This document shows positions 8,062-17,959 of a stretch of 64,000 nucleotides of DNA, piece after piece (position 1 is the first letter of the stretch; the number at the start of each line of letters is the position of its first letter). Made by a program: the position numbers and the translations under genes. The notes under the pieces are model-generated. The model did not search any database. It had not been told where the DNA came from and was given only the letters and a program-made list of their open reading frames with translations. Source of the DNA: Roseateles puraquae (GTDB lineage Bacteria > Pseudomonadota > Gammaproteobacteria > Burkholderiales > Burkholderiaceae_C); contig NZ_NISI01000014.1 in the NCBI RefSeq assembly GCF_002205845.1, forward strand, positions 62,001 to 126,000. Direction: 5' to 3'.

Positions 8062-9131
8062 ACGCACCTGCCTGTCCTGCCAATGCCGATGAACCACGCC
8101 TCACGTCGCTGTCGCACGGCGGCGGATGCGGCTGCAAGATTGCGCCGGGCGTGCTCTCCGAGATCCTCAAAGGCACCGCCGCGCTCCCGGTGCCCAAGGA
8201 GCTGCTGGTGGGCATCGAGACCGCCGACGATGCCGCGGTCTACCAGCTCAACGAGGGTCAGGCGCTGATTGCCACCACCGACTTCTTCATGCCCATCGTC
8301 GACGACCCGTATGACTTCGGGCGAATCGCCGCCACGAATGCCATCAGCGACGTCTACGCGATGGGCGGTCGACCGATATTGGCGCTGGCGCTTGTCGGTA
8401 TGCCAATCAACGTGCTGTCCACGCAAACCATCGGGCGCGTGCTGGAAGGCGGCGCCTCGGTTTGTCGAAGCGCGGGCATTCCCATCGCCGGGGGACACAC
8501 CATCGATTCGGTCGAGGCAATTTACGGCTTGGTTGCCCTCGGGCTGGTGCATCCGAAGCAGGTCAAGCGCAACGCCGACGCCCAGCCTGGCGACCTGCTG
8601 GTGTTGGGCAAGCCACTGGGCGTCGGCGTCATGAGCGCGGCGCTGAAGAAGGGGCAGCTCGATCCAAACGCCTACGCGCTGATGATCGCAACGACGACGC
8701 GGCTGAACACACCGGGGCCGGACCTGGCCCACCTGCCCGGGGTGCACGCGCTGACCGACGTCACCGGCTTCGGTCTTGCCGGCCACGCCCTGGAATTGGC
8801 TCGTGGTGCTGGCTGCACGGTGGAATTGGATTGGCCGGCAGTGCCTTTGCTCGCCGGCGTGAGTGAGTTGGCAGGGCGTGGGTTTGTGACGGGTGCTTCA
8901 GCTCGCAACTGGTCCGGCTATGGGCATGACGTGATCTTGCCGACGGATTTCAGTGCGGACAATCGAGCACTCCTTACCGACCCGCAAACCAGTGGCGGCC
9001 TGCTGGTCTCCTGCCATCCCTCCGCACTCGACGAGGTGTTGTCCGTGTTTCGTCGCCACGGGTTCGAGCATGCCGCAGTCGTCGGTCGAGTTACGGCAAC
9101 GGATGACGCGCCGGCGCTCCGCGTTCTCTGA
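8058..9131 (+). CDS. senC: Selenide, water dikinase SelD (SenC)
   Basis: A 357-residue member of the SelD family, which converts selenide and ATP to selenophosphate. The catalytic loop SHGGGCGCK carries C24, C26 and K27, equivalent to the essential Cys/Lys of characterised SelD. The AIR-synthase-type ATP fold follows (DVYAMGGRPILALAL, ADVTGFGLAGHALE with DPQTSGGLL). It uses cysteine, not selenocysteine. Its coupling to senB implies selenophosphate delivery to the selenosugar synthase. It could also serve tRNA or protein selenium use elsewhere, since no other selD is visible. Confidence 0.9.
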   Translation: MNAPACPANADEPRLTSLSHGGGCGCKIAPGVLSEILKGTAALPVPKELLVGIETADDAAVYQLNEGQALIATTDFFMPIVDDPYDFGRIAATNAISDVYAMGGRPILALALVGMPINVLSTQTIGRVLEGGASVCRSAGIPIAGGHTIDSVEAIYGLVALGLVHPKQVKRNADAQPGDLLVLGKPLGVGVMSAALKKGQLDPNAYALMIATTTRLNTPGPDLAHLPGVHALTDVTGFGLAGHALELARGAGCTVELDWPAVPLLAGVSELAGRGFVTGASARNWSGYGHDVILPTDFSADNRALLTDPQTSGGLLVSCHPSALDEVLSVFRRHGFEHAAVVGRVTATDDAPALRVL

Positions 9132-9147
9132 CGCTGTCGTCCCGCCC

Positions 9148-9765
9148 ATGAACAATAGCGTCGATTTCTTCAATCGCCAGTTCCAGCGCCAGACCCAGGG
9201 GCAGACGCCTGGCCCCGAGGCCGGCCTGAATCCGTTCGAGCTTGCCGCCCTGCCGCACCTAGGCGGCAAGGTGCTCGACTTCGGCTGCGGCCTGGGTCAA
9301 CTATCGGTAGCCGCTGCACGGGCCAGCTGCGAGGTGGTCGCGCTCGACGCCAGCCCAGTGGCCGTGAATCACCTTCGCTGCGTCGCCGAGCGGGAGCGGC
9401 TGCCGGTCCGTGTGCAGCTCGCTGACCTGCGTTCGTACCGCCTGGAAGAAGACTTCGACGCCATCGTGTCCATCGGGCTGCTCATGTTCTTCGATTGCGA
9501 AACCGCCTGGCGTGCGCTCGATCAGATGGAGGCGCATTTGCGCCCAGGCGGCGTGCTGGTCGTCAACGTGCTGGTCAAGGGAACGACCTACATGGATATG
9601 TTCGATCCCCAGGGCTACTGCCTGTTCGAGCGCGATGCGCTCATCCATCGCTTCGCGACTTGGGACATCATTTCGTCGACCTTCGATGACTTCCCCGCGC
9701 CGGGCGAATTGAAGAAGTCATTCGCGACGATCATTGCGCGCAAGCCGCACCGAGCAGCGACCTGA
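9148..9765 (+). CDS. Class I SAM-dependent methyltransferase, TehB-like
   Basis: A 205-residue protein with motif I VLDFGCGLGQLSVAAA, the acidic post-I residue in ALDASPVAV and the later IVSIGLLMFF and HLRPGGVLVVNVL segments, as in TehB/thiopurine-type methyltransferases that act on tellurite, selenium species and thiols. The start at 9148 is 16 bases after the SelD stop, so it probably lies in the senBC operon. That position suggests methylation of a selenium compound, which is inference. There is no membrane segment. Confidence 0.75.
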   Translation: MNNSVDFFNRQFQRQTQGQTPGPEAGLNPFELAALPHLGGKVLDFGCGLGQLSVAAARASCEVVALDASPVAVNHLRCVAERERLPVRVQLADLRSYRLEEDFDAIVSIGLLMFFDCETAWRALDQMEAHLRPGGVLVVNVLVKGTTYMDMFDPQGYCLFERDALIHRFATWDIISSTFDDFPAPGELKKSFATIIARKPHRAAT

Positions 9766-9970
9766 TGGTGCGAGTCGTCACTCGCCCAGTCCGCCTTTTC
9801 TGGAGCCTTGATCCAAGAAGCGGGGGCCATGATTTCATTCGTTGACAAACTTGGGCCTGTTCACCACCACGCCGTCGGATCAACCCGTCTGGCCAGAGCG
9901 CCTTCTGGGACGAATGGCATCGGGACGGAACCACACTCGCCGCTCCCTCTACAACCTCCCGGCCTCGCGG

Positions 9971-12113
<2,143 letters not shown>

Positions 12114-12128
12114 GCCGTCCTCCCTGGA

Positions 12129-12428
12129 TCAGCGCTTGACGCTGGATGGATAGCCCGCGTCTTCGGTGGCCTTGGCCAGCTTCTGGACGTCGGCCTTGGC
12201 GTTGTCGAAGGTGACGACCGCCTCGCGCTTCTCAAAGGTCACATTGACCTGGCTGACGCCCTCGACCTTGGAGAGCGCCTTCTTGACGGTGATCGGGCAG
12301 GCGGCGCAGGTCATGCCGGGTACTGCCAGCGTGACGGTCTGGGTAGCGGCCCACACTGGCGCGGTGACTGTGACCAGCGCAAGGGAGGCAGCCAAATTTT
12401 TGGCTTGCGCCGAAACTAGCGTTTTCAT
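12129..12428 (-). CDS. merP: Periplasmic mercury-binding protein MerP
   Basis: A 99-residue precursor with a signal peptide ending near PVWA-ATQ, followed by a heavy-metal-associated domain with GMTCAACPITV. The two cysteines capture Hg(II) in the periplasm and pass it to MerT/MerC. The start ATG at 12428 has the upstream CAGGAG. The signal region is slightly longer than in the second copy at 51947. Confidence 0.93.
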   Translation of the reverse strand: MKTLVSAQAKNLAASLALVTVTAPVWAATQTVTLAVPGMTCAACPITVKKALSKVEGVSQVNVTFEKREAVVTFDNAKADVQKLAKATEDAGYPSSVKR

Positions 12429-12441
12429 GATGAACTCCTGA

Positions 12442-12792
12442 TCAATAGAAGAAAGGCAGCACGTAGGGAAAACCAAGCGCGATCAGCACGAGCACGGCCA
12501 CGATCCAGAAAATCAGCTTGTAGGTGGTACGAACCTGCGGAATCGCGCACACCTCGCCCGGCTTGCAGGCATTCACCGGCCGGTAGATGCGTCGCCAGGC
12601 GAAAAACATGGCTACCAATGCCACGCCGATGAAGATCGGCCGGTAGGGCTCCAGCGCAGTCAGGTTGCCGATCCAAGCACCGGAAAAGCCGAGCGTGACC
12701 AAGACCAGAGGCCCCAAGCAACAGGTCGAGGCGAGGATGGCGGCCAGCCCTCCGGCGGCCAGAGCGCCACGCCCTGCTTGCGGTTGCGACAT
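12442..12792 (-). CDS. merT: Mercuric transport protein MerT
   Basis: A 116-residue membrane protein with three helices. The Cys pair ASTCCLGP in helix 1 and the loop cysteines in NACKPGEVCAIPQ are the mercury relay residues of MerT. The start ATG at 12792 (MSQPQ) follows a GGAAA site. It is the first gene of the operon transcribed from the promoter at 12828-12858. Confidence 0.93.
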   Translation of the reverse strand: MSQPQAGRGALAAGGLAAILASTCCLGPLVLVTLGFSGAWIGNLTALEPYRPIFIGVALVAMFFAWRRIYRPVNACKPGEVCAIPQVRTTYKLIFWIVAVLVLIALGFPYVLPFFY

Positions 12793-12827
12793 CGTGTTTT
12801 CCTTTCGAGATTTCGCTTGAAGACTTA

Positions 12828-12858
12828 ATCTTGCTTCCGTAGTCAAGTACGGAGTCAA
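12828..12858 (-). promoter_or_regulatory. mer promoter/operator, module 1
   Basis: On the minus strand, TTGACT (12858-12853), a 19-base spacer containing the dyad CCGTA...TACGG, then CAAGAT (12833-12828). The over-long 19-base spacer with the dyad between the two hexamers is the classical MerR-controlled arrangement, in which Hg-MerR untwists the DNA to activate transcription. The same dyad should repress merR on the other strand. Confidence 0.9.
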
Positions 12859-12863
12859 GCGAA

Positions 12864-13271
12864 GTGGAAATCCATCTGAAGAACCTGACGATCGGCGCTT
12901 TTGCCAACGCCGCTGGGGTCAATGTCGAAACGATCCGGTTCTACCAGCGCAAGGGTCTGCTGCTCGAGCCGGACCGGCCTTACGGCAGCATCCGGCGTTA
13001 CGGCGGCTCGGACGTGGCGAGGGTGAAATTTGTGAAGTCAGCTCAGCGCTTGGGCTTCAGCCTCGACGAGATCGGCGAGTTGCTGAAGCTCGAAGATGGC
13101 GCGCATTGCAGCGAGGCATCAGAGATCGCGGCGCTGCGTCTGGTCGACGTGCGCGCCCGCCTGACGGATCTTGCACGGATGGAAGCTGCCCTGTCGAAAC
13201 TGGTGGACGAGTGTTGCGCGCGTCATGGCCAGGTGTCGTGCCCGCTGATTGAAGCGTTGCACGGTGACTGA
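12864..13271 (+). CDS. merR: Mercury-responsive regulator MerR (module 1)
   Basis: A 135-residue MerR protein: helix-turn-helix [26 protein letters not shown], a coiled dimer helix, and the mercury-binding cysteines in AHCSEASE and [11 protein letters not shown] (three Cys shared between the two subunits). It starts at a GTG at 12864. It is divergent from merT and overlaps its own operator region. It activates merTPCA when mercury is present and represses otherwise. Confidence 0.93.
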   Translation: MEIHLKNLTIGAFANAAGVNVETIRFYQRKGLLLEPDRPYGSIRRYGGSDVARVKFVKSAQRLGFSLDEIGELLKLEDGAHCSEASEIAALRLVDVRARLTDLARMEAALSKLVDECCARHGQVSCPLIEALHGD

Positions 13272-13321
13272 ACAATGCTCATGCGACCGACGACACGACG
13301 TGTTGGGTTCGTTGGAATTTC

Positions 13322-13341
13322 CGAAGTTCAGACTTCGTTTT
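13322..13341 (+). terminator. Intrinsic terminator after merR
   Basis: A six-base-pair stem CGAAGT/ACTTCG with a TCAG tetraloop (13322-13337), followed by TTTT. It lies between the convergent merR and lipoprotein genes and would end merR transcription. Confidence 0.6.
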
Positions 13342-13416
13342 GCCAGGGTTCAAATCGGCGACCGACGCGGGCCATCCCCGGGGGGGTGACGATGGCGCCT
13401 CGTTTGATCACGAGTC

Positions 13417-14502
13417 TCAGGGCATCACCGCCTCGATGGTGAACTGGTAGGCGTTGCCGCCAATCAGCTCGAACGTGGGGCGGTACAAGCCGGGCAACGA
13501 GCCGCTCTTGAACTGAACAGTCAGCAGCCCGGGGTTGGGCTTCCCGCCGCCGACCGCAGCCGGATAGGCAGCGTTGCGCTGCACTTCGCCCGACAGCACC
13601 GGGCGGCCGTCTGCCCCGATCGGACTGGTGGCTGCCTGCCCGGTGGCGCCTTGGGGTGCCGCGCCAATGATGCCGCCGACGACCTTGTCGACGGCTGGGT
13701 CGAGCCGGTGATCCCCGTTGGTGTCCTGCACGAGCAAGCCACCCGTGTACTTCGGGTATCGCGTGAGATCGCGCGCAGCGATGCCCACGCCATTCAATGC
13801 TGCACCGTTCGCACCCCACAGGAGCAGGCCCAAGGTCTGCGGCGCCACGGCGCCGGTTGCCACCTTCTGAAAATCGCCGTTCACGCCGGGTGGGAGTTGA
13901 AAGTTGGACGGCGCCAGACGCGCCGCAGGCGCTACATCGAGGACTTTGAGCTGGCCCTGCCAACGAGCGGTCGCGCCTCCAGTCGCCGACACCTGAGACA
14001 CCGAGACCGGGTAGTCGCCCGGCATCGGGTTGAGAAAGGTTCTACCGCGCAGGTGGATGACCTTGATGCCGGGCGCGTTGGCGCCGCTGGCGGGAACATC
14101 CACCAGGGCTGTCACTCTCATCGCGTGAGCTGCTTCGTCAAAAGACACGCGGTACTGCCCCGCCAGTCGGACAGCACCCTGGGCCCAGCCCTTCGTGAGC
14201 ACCAGGTTCGCATCGGTATCGGCCGACACGGACGTCGCCGCGTTGCGCTTGAACGCAGAAGGCATCGACAGCAGCAGGCTGTCGCCGGCACGCAGTGCCA
14301 GGCCCGGGGTCGCCGGATTGGCATCAGGAATGAGCATGAAGACAAAGTCTGTAGCCTCGCCCGCGACATTGCCTGCGAACGTGACCGGTGCCGGTGCGGT
14401 CATCAGCTGATTGGGGGCGACGGGCGGCACGGTGGCGCAGCCCACCATGAACGCAGCCGCAGCCGCCGAGGCTGCGGAGGTGGAAATCAAGCGAAAGCTC
14501 AT
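13417..14502 (-). CDS. Predicted outer-membrane lipoprotein of unknown function
   Basis: A 361-residue precursor with a lipoprotein signal peptide (lipobox MVGC about 20 residues in) and no recognised catalytic motif. Around residue 270 it has DTNGDHRLD, resembling a calcium-binding EF-hand loop. The start at 14502 is supported by AGGAGCT upstream. It is the third gene of a minus-strand operon after a thioredoxin and a CcdA-like protein, and therefore probably under the promoter facing left at about 15.75 kb. The function may concern envelope metal or thiol stress, by context only. Confidence 0.6.
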   Translation of the reverse strand: MSFRLISTSAASAAAAAFMVGCATVPPVAPNQLMTAPAPVTFAGNVAGEATDFVFMLIPDANPATPGLALRAGDSLLLSMPSAFKRNAATSVSADTDANLVLTKGWAQGAVRLAGQYRVSFDEAAHAMRVTALVDVPASGANAPGIKVIHLRGRTFLNPMPGDYPVSVSQVSATGGATARWQGQLKVLDVAPAARLAPSNFQLPPGVNGDFQKVATGAVAPQTLGLLLWGANGAALNGVGIAARDLTRYPKYTGGLLVQDTNGDHRLDPAVDKVVGGIIGAAPQGATGQAATSPIGADGRPVLSGEVQRNAAYPAAVGGGKPNPGLLTVQFKSGSLPGLYRPTFELIGGNAYQFTIEAVMP

Positions 14503-14525
14503 GGAATTAGCTCCTGTGAAAGTCG

Positions 14526-15260
14526 TCAGATGCCAACGGTCAGGTTGACCCACGCATCGGGCAGCACGCGCAGCACCTGCGCCTCCAACCACTTGTCGCC
14601 ACCCGTCAGGATGGCCACGCCCACCAGCCCCAACAGCAGCGCGAAGCCGCGCCGCACGCGGTCGATGCGGGCCAGTACCCAGTCACGCACGCGGACAAAG
14701 CCCTTGCGCGAGGCGTAAGCCACGGCCACGAGCGGGAGGGCGGCACCCAGCCCGAAGACGCCGAGCACCACACCACCGCGCGCCACGCCGCCCTCGCTCG
14801 CGACCAGGCTCAGCGCCGAGCCCAGCAGCGGCCCTGAGCAGGGACTCCAGACGAGCCCGAGCACGGCGCCCAGCAGCAGCGCACTGGTCAGCGTGCGGCC
14901 ATCCAGTCGCGACGAGGCGTTCTGCGCCTGGCTGGCGATCGGCAGCATCCACTGGCTGAACCGGTCCCCCAGCGCGGGTACCAGCATCACGACCGCGAAG
15001 GCGATCAGCATGGCGGCCCCGGCAACCCGCACGGTGTCCCCATCGATGCCGAGCGCCGGCCCGAGGGCGCCCAGCACCATGCCGATCAACGCGAAAGACA
15101 ACGTCATCCCGGTGCCCATGGCCAGCGGCGCCAGCCGGTTGCCCTGCAAGGCACTGCCCACCACCAACGGCAGCAGCGGCAGAACACAGGGAGATAGTGT
15201 TGTCAGGCTGCCGGCTGCCAGGCTCAGGCCCAGTTGCGGGACGGAAAGTGCGAGGCTCAT
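14526..15260 (-). CDS. CcdA/DsbD-type transmembrane thiol-disulfide transporter
   Basis: A 244-residue integral membrane protein with about six helices. The two reactive Cys-Pro sites are visible as LSPCVLPLLPL in the first helix and VWSPCSGPLLG in the fourth, as in CcdA. CcdA proteins carry electrons from cytoplasmic thioredoxin to periplasmic thiol proteins. It lies 13 bases downstream of the exported thioredoxin-like gene, a likely electron acceptor. It may keep periplasmic cysteines reduced, for instance those of the Cys-rich peptides encoded nearby; that link is inference. Confidence 0.85.
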   Translation of the reverse strand: MSLALSVPQLGLSLAAGSLTTLSPCVLPLLPLVVGSALQGNRLAPLAMGTGMTLSFALIGMVLGALGPALGIDGDTVRVAGAAMLIAFAVVMLVPALGDRFSQWMLPIASQAQNASSRLDGRTLTSALLLGAVLGLVWSPCSGPLLGSALSLVASEGGVARGGVVLGVFGLGAALPLVAVAYASRKGFVRVRDWVLARIDRVRRGFALLLGLVGVAILTGGDKWLEAQVLRVLPDAWVNLTVGI

Positions 15261-15273
15261 CAGATCGTCTCGC

Positions 15274-15654
15274 TCAGAGCGCGGCCTTGAGCGCGTTGCG
15301 GATGCCGTCCGCGCTGGTGTCACCGGCCAGGCGGGCGACTTCCTTCGCCCCCTTCAGCACCACCATCGTCGACTGAACACGGATGTTGAAGCGCTTCTTC
15401 AGGTCCTTCTCGGTGTCGTAGTTGACGGTAAGCACGGTGAGGTCCAGGCCTTTCTCGTCCTTCATCGACTGCAGTGCCTTGTCCTGGGCGCGGCAGGTCG
15501 GGCACCAGTCGGCGTGGAAATGCAGCGCGACGGGTTGCCCCGCCTTCTCAGCCGCAGCCAGGCTTTCGGCCGAATAGGGCTTGATATCCAGGGCATGGAC
15601 CCACGACACGGCGCCGAGCAACAGCGAAGAGACAATGATGCGAGCGAACTTCAT
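15274..15654 (-). CDS. Exported thioredoxin-family protein
   Basis: A 126-residue precursor. A signal peptide (MKFARIIVSSLLLGAVSWVHA) precedes a thioredoxin fold with active site ADWCPTCRAQ. The cis-Pro region is altered to VQSTMVVLKG, with a Thr in place of the usual Pro, so reductase versus isomerase activity is uncertain. The start at 15654 is chosen for the signal peptide. It is the first gene of the trx-ccdA-lipoprotein operon, whose promoter probably lies in the palindromic region at 15739-15765, divergent from the ECF sigma gene. Confidence 0.8.
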   Translation of the reverse strand: MKFARIIVSSLLLGAVSWVHALDIKPYSAESLAAAEKAGQPVALHFHADWCPTCRAQDKALQSMKDEKGLDLTVLTVNYDTEKDLKKRFNIRVQSTMVVLKGAKEVARLAGDTSADGIRNALKAAL

Positions 15655-15738
15655 GGATGGACCTTTCATGCGACGGTTGAGTGACAAAACCTTCGACGTG
15701 CGGTGCAGGTGCACACGACAGACGTTGCGAAAGGGGAA

Positions 15739-15765
15739 GTCGTTCGACAGCCGCATGGGGTTACA
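15739..15765 (-). promoter_or_regulatory. Candidate ECF-sigma promoter of the trx-ccdA operon
   Basis: On the minus strand TGTAAC (15765-15760), a 17-base spacer, CGAC (15742-15739). It matches the plus-strand element of the divergent sigma gene and resembles the GTAACC-N16-CGAA type described for SigF/ECF16 factors. It is about 85 bases upstream of the thioredoxin start codon. Confidence 0.5.
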
Positions 15766-15797
15766 GCGAAGCGAAATATTTTTTGCGCTGTAACCCC
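15757..15797. repeat. 12-bp perfect inverted repeat between divergent operons
   Basis: GGGGTTACAGCG (15757-15768) and CGCTGTAACCCC (15786-15797) are perfect inverted copies around a 17-base AT-rich centre. Each arm contains the -35-like TGTAAC of one of two back-to-back promoters. Confidence 0.85.
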
Positions 15798-15815
15798 GCA
15801 GGCAGATCTGACGAA
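15789..15815 (+). promoter_or_regulatory. Candidate autoregulatory promoter of the ECF sigma gene
   Basis: TGTAAC (15789-15794), 17-base spacer, CGAA (15812-15815). This is essentially the published SigF/ECF16 consensus (GTAACC, 16 bases, CGAA). The start codon at 15823 is only 8 bases beyond the -10 element, so the transcript would be leaderless or nearly so, or the true start codon lies downstream. Confidence 0.55.
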
Positions 15816-15822
15816 CTCACCG

Positions 15823-16377
15823 ATGAGCGACCCGCGTGACTCCGTTGAGCAACGGCTGCGGCCGCTGTGGCTGGCGGCGCAGGCGGGTGACGAGGCCGCG
15901 TACCGGAAGTCGCTCGAGTTGATGTCACAGCGCCTGCGGGCGTACTTCCGGCGTCGCATGTCTGACGCACCGCATGACCTGGAGGATCTCGTGCAGGAAA
16001 CCTTGCTGGCCGTTCATTTGCAGCGTGGCACGTTCGATGCAGCCGTGCCGGTGACTGCATGGCTGCATGCGATCGCCCGCCACAAGCTGGTCGACCTCTG
16101 GCGACGTACGGGTCGCAAGGGCGCCGTGACCGACTCTTTCGATGATCTTGACGAAGCCGCCCATCCGGTTGCGCCCTCTGCAGCGCCGTCGCGCGACCTT
16201 GGCGTTCTGCTGGAACGACTGCCACTGGCCATGCGTCGGTCGATCGTGAACACGAAGATCGAAGGGCTGTCGGTGGCCGAGGCGGCGCGGCTGGAGGGCG
16301 TGTCGGAATCGTCCGTCAAGGTCAATGTTCATCGCGGACTGCAAAGACTGGCGAAGCTGATCCGGGGAACGCCTTGA
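15823..16377 (+). CDS. ECF RNA polymerase sigma factor (SigF/ECF16-like)
   Basis: A 184-residue sigma-70 family protein with only region 2 (DLEDLVQETLLAVHLQRGTF, then ARHKLVDLWRR) and region 4 (LSVAEAARLEGVSESSVKVNVHRGLQRL). Its gene overlaps that of an NrsF/DUF1109 membrane protein, the anti-sigma partner of ECF16 factors. Those factors respond to metal or thiol stress in Caulobacter and relatives. Upstream and at four other places in the window is a promoter element fitting this group. It is predicted to control the bufferin-type operon and itself. Confidence 0.85.
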   Translation: MSDPRDSVEQRLRPLWLAAQAGDEAAYRKSLELMSQRLRAYFRRRMSDAPHDLEDLVQETLLAVHLQRGTFDAAVPVTAWLHAIARHKLVDLWRRTGRKGAVTDSFDDLDEAAHPVAPSAAPSRDLGVLLERLPLAMRRSIVNTKIEGLSVAEAARLEGVSESSVKVNVHRGLQRLAKLIRGTP

Positions 16378-17009
16378 GAACGGACGAACTGATCGCTGCA
16401 CTGGCGACGAACGCGGGGCCGGCTCCCACTCGACGCGGGCCAGCACGCATCACCATCGCGTTGATGGGCGGTGTTTCGGCCAGCACGCTCGCCTGTCTCA
16501 CCTGCCTGGGCGCCAATCCGGCACTGTTGACGATGGGAACAGGGCTGGCCGTCAAGCTGGCTTACGTGATCGGCGTACTCGCCACAACGGCCTGGTGGCT
16601 CGGCCGTGCAGGCAGACCGGGTGCCGACTGGCGCCGCGCTGCGAGCGCTGCGCTGGTCGTCGCGGCCGTCATGGCGTTTTGGGCTGCGATCAGCGTCTGG
16701 CAGGCGCCTGCCGACGCCCGCAGCACACTTTTGCTGGGACAGTCCTGGACGTCCTGTCCATGGCGCGTGGCTGTGCTCTCGGTGCCAGCCTGGGCACTGG
16801 CCATGTGGGCGCTGAGCGGCATGGCGCCGACCCGACCGCATCTGGCCGGATTTGCTGCGGGTTTGTTTGCCGGCAGTGTCGGCGCCCTGGGCTACGCGAT
16901 CTTCTGCCCGGAAGTCTCGCCAGCCTTCGTGTCGGCCTGGTACACGCTGGGCATGCTCATTCCTGCCTTCATCGGTGCGCTTGCCGGGCCACGTCTGTTG
17001 CGCTGGTAG
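16374..17009 (+). CDS. nrsF: NrsF/DUF1109-family membrane anti-sigma factor
   Basis: A 211-residue protein with about six membrane helices and a short cytosolic N terminus. Candidate sensing cysteines are C41 and C44 (ACLTCLG), one in SWTSCPWR and one in IFCPEVSPA. In the known system NrsF holds the sigma factor at the membrane and releases it on copper, chromate or other thiol-reactive stress. The TTG start at 16374 overlaps the sigma stop codon, indicating translational coupling. It stops directly against the convergent gene at 17010. Confidence 0.8.
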   Translation: MRTDELIAALATNAGPAPTRRGPARITIALMGGVSASTLACLTCLGANPALLTMGTGLAVKLAYVIGVLATTAWWLGRAGRPGADWRRAASAALVVAAVMAFWAAISVWQAPADARSTLLLGQSWTSCPWRVAVLSVPAWALAMWALSGMAPTRPHLAGFAAGLFAGSVGALGYAIFCPEVSPAFVSAWYTLGMLIPAFIGALAGPRLLRW

Positions 17010-17717
17010 TCACAGGCCGCGACGAGCGGCCTCTGCTTCGATGGCGTCGAGGTCGGCGGCCCAGTCGATCCGCCTCAAGCTCAGCACTTCGAGGCGGCGA
17101 TCATCCAGTGCCGTCGCTAAAGCTCTGCGGCGCTCTAGGCGCTTGTCCCTCGCTTCAAGCAACAGCTCGATGCGCGCTTGATAGAAGCGCACGAAGCCGT
17201 TGATCCATCGAATGGACGAGGCATGCTCTCCTTCGGGACTCAAGGCGAACCGCTCAACGAAGGACATCGTCGTCTTCGCGTCGAACCAGTGCCCATCGGT
17301 CACCCAACGATTGACCGTGAACAGGCCAACGGGCAAACCCCGAGCGTCTAGCGAAATTGCCAACAGATGAGAGGGCGCAGTCCGGGTCCAAGAGGCGCGT
17401 CCTTCGCGCAGATAACGCCGTCGTCCCCCTCCGGTAGCGTGCCAGAACAAGTGCAAGTGCCCGTGTTCAAGATCGCCGTCCCGGTGAGCGTGGTAGTAGA
17501 ACTGGGAGCCGAATCGTCGATCGACCACATCATCGGGCGGATAGTGGTCGTACTCGACGACCTCGCGTCCCTGAACCCAGCTCTGGATCAGGGACCCCGA
17601 AGTCTGCGTCGCCGCGCTGAAGGCAGCCACGCTGGCACGCGCCGCCTGCACCGCGACCGCCACCGCATCATCGGTGGCCTGTCGCCAGTGCCGGACCAGA
17701 ACCGCGTCAGCGCTCAT
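17010..17717 (-). CDS. Unknown protein at the end of the bufferin-type operon
   Basis: A 235-residue soluble protein rich in His, Arg and aromatic residues (YYHAHRDGDLEHGHLHLFWH about residues 73-92), with an Arg/Glu-rich helical C terminus. I recognise no family. The clustered histidines suggest a metal site, which is inference. It is the seventh and last gene after the two Cys-rich peptides, 21 bases behind the second, in the same orientation. Its location suggests a role in peptide maturation or copper handling. There is no signal peptide, so it should be cytosolic. Confidence 0.65.
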   Translation of the reverse strand: MSADAVLVRHWRQATDDAVAVAVQAARASVAAFSAATQTSGSLIQSWVQGREVVEYDHYPPDDVVDRRFGSQFYYHAHRDGDLEHGHLHLFWHATGGGRRRYLREGRASWTRTAPSHLLAISLDARGLPVGLFTVNRWVTDGHWFDAKTTMSFVERFALSPEGEHASSIRWINGFVRFYQARIELLLEARDKRLERRRALATALDDRRLEVLSLRRIDWAADLDAIEAEAARRGL

Positions 17718-17738
17718 GGCGTGCCTCCTCGCGCGAGA

Positions 17739-17930
17739 TTACTTCTTGGCGCCGCAAGCACCGCACTTCTTGGCCTTGCAGGCACCGCACTTGCTCGCAC
17801 CGCACTTCTGCACTGCCGTGCAGCCACCGCATTTGCGGGCCCCGCACATCATGGCGCAGCCGCTCAGCGCTGCTGCGGTGACGACAGCTGAAGCCAGGGT
17901 GCGCGCCAGGGTGGTGGACATCGAGTTCAT
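17739..17930 (-). CDS. Short Cys-rich lipoprotein, probable MNIO-RiPP precursor or metal-binding peptide
   Basis: A 63-residue precursor: signal sequence with lipobox LSGC (C25), then a compact tail containing nine cysteines in CGA, CGG and KCGAC contexts. The leader MNSMSTTLARTLASAVVTAAALSG is nearly the same as that of the preceding CGAK-repeat peptide, so the two are paralogous. In MNIO systems Cys residues in such exported peptides are converted to oxazolone-thioamide or thiooxazole copper ligands. It sits 29 bases after the repeat peptide. Modification is predicted from context only. Confidence 0.75.
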   Translation of the reverse strand: MNSMSTTLARTLASAVVTAAALSGCAMMCGARKCGGCTAVQKCGASKCGACKAKKCGACGAKK

Positions 17931-17959
17931 GAACGTCTCCTTGTATGAGGTCGGATTGC

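Noticed and set aside
9766..9970. A short plus-strand frame at 9808-10011 between the methyltransferase and merA
   Set aside because: It overlaps the merA 3' end, lacks a ribosome binding site and has no protein-like features; a weak hairpin at 9770-9785 was too small to call as a terminator.
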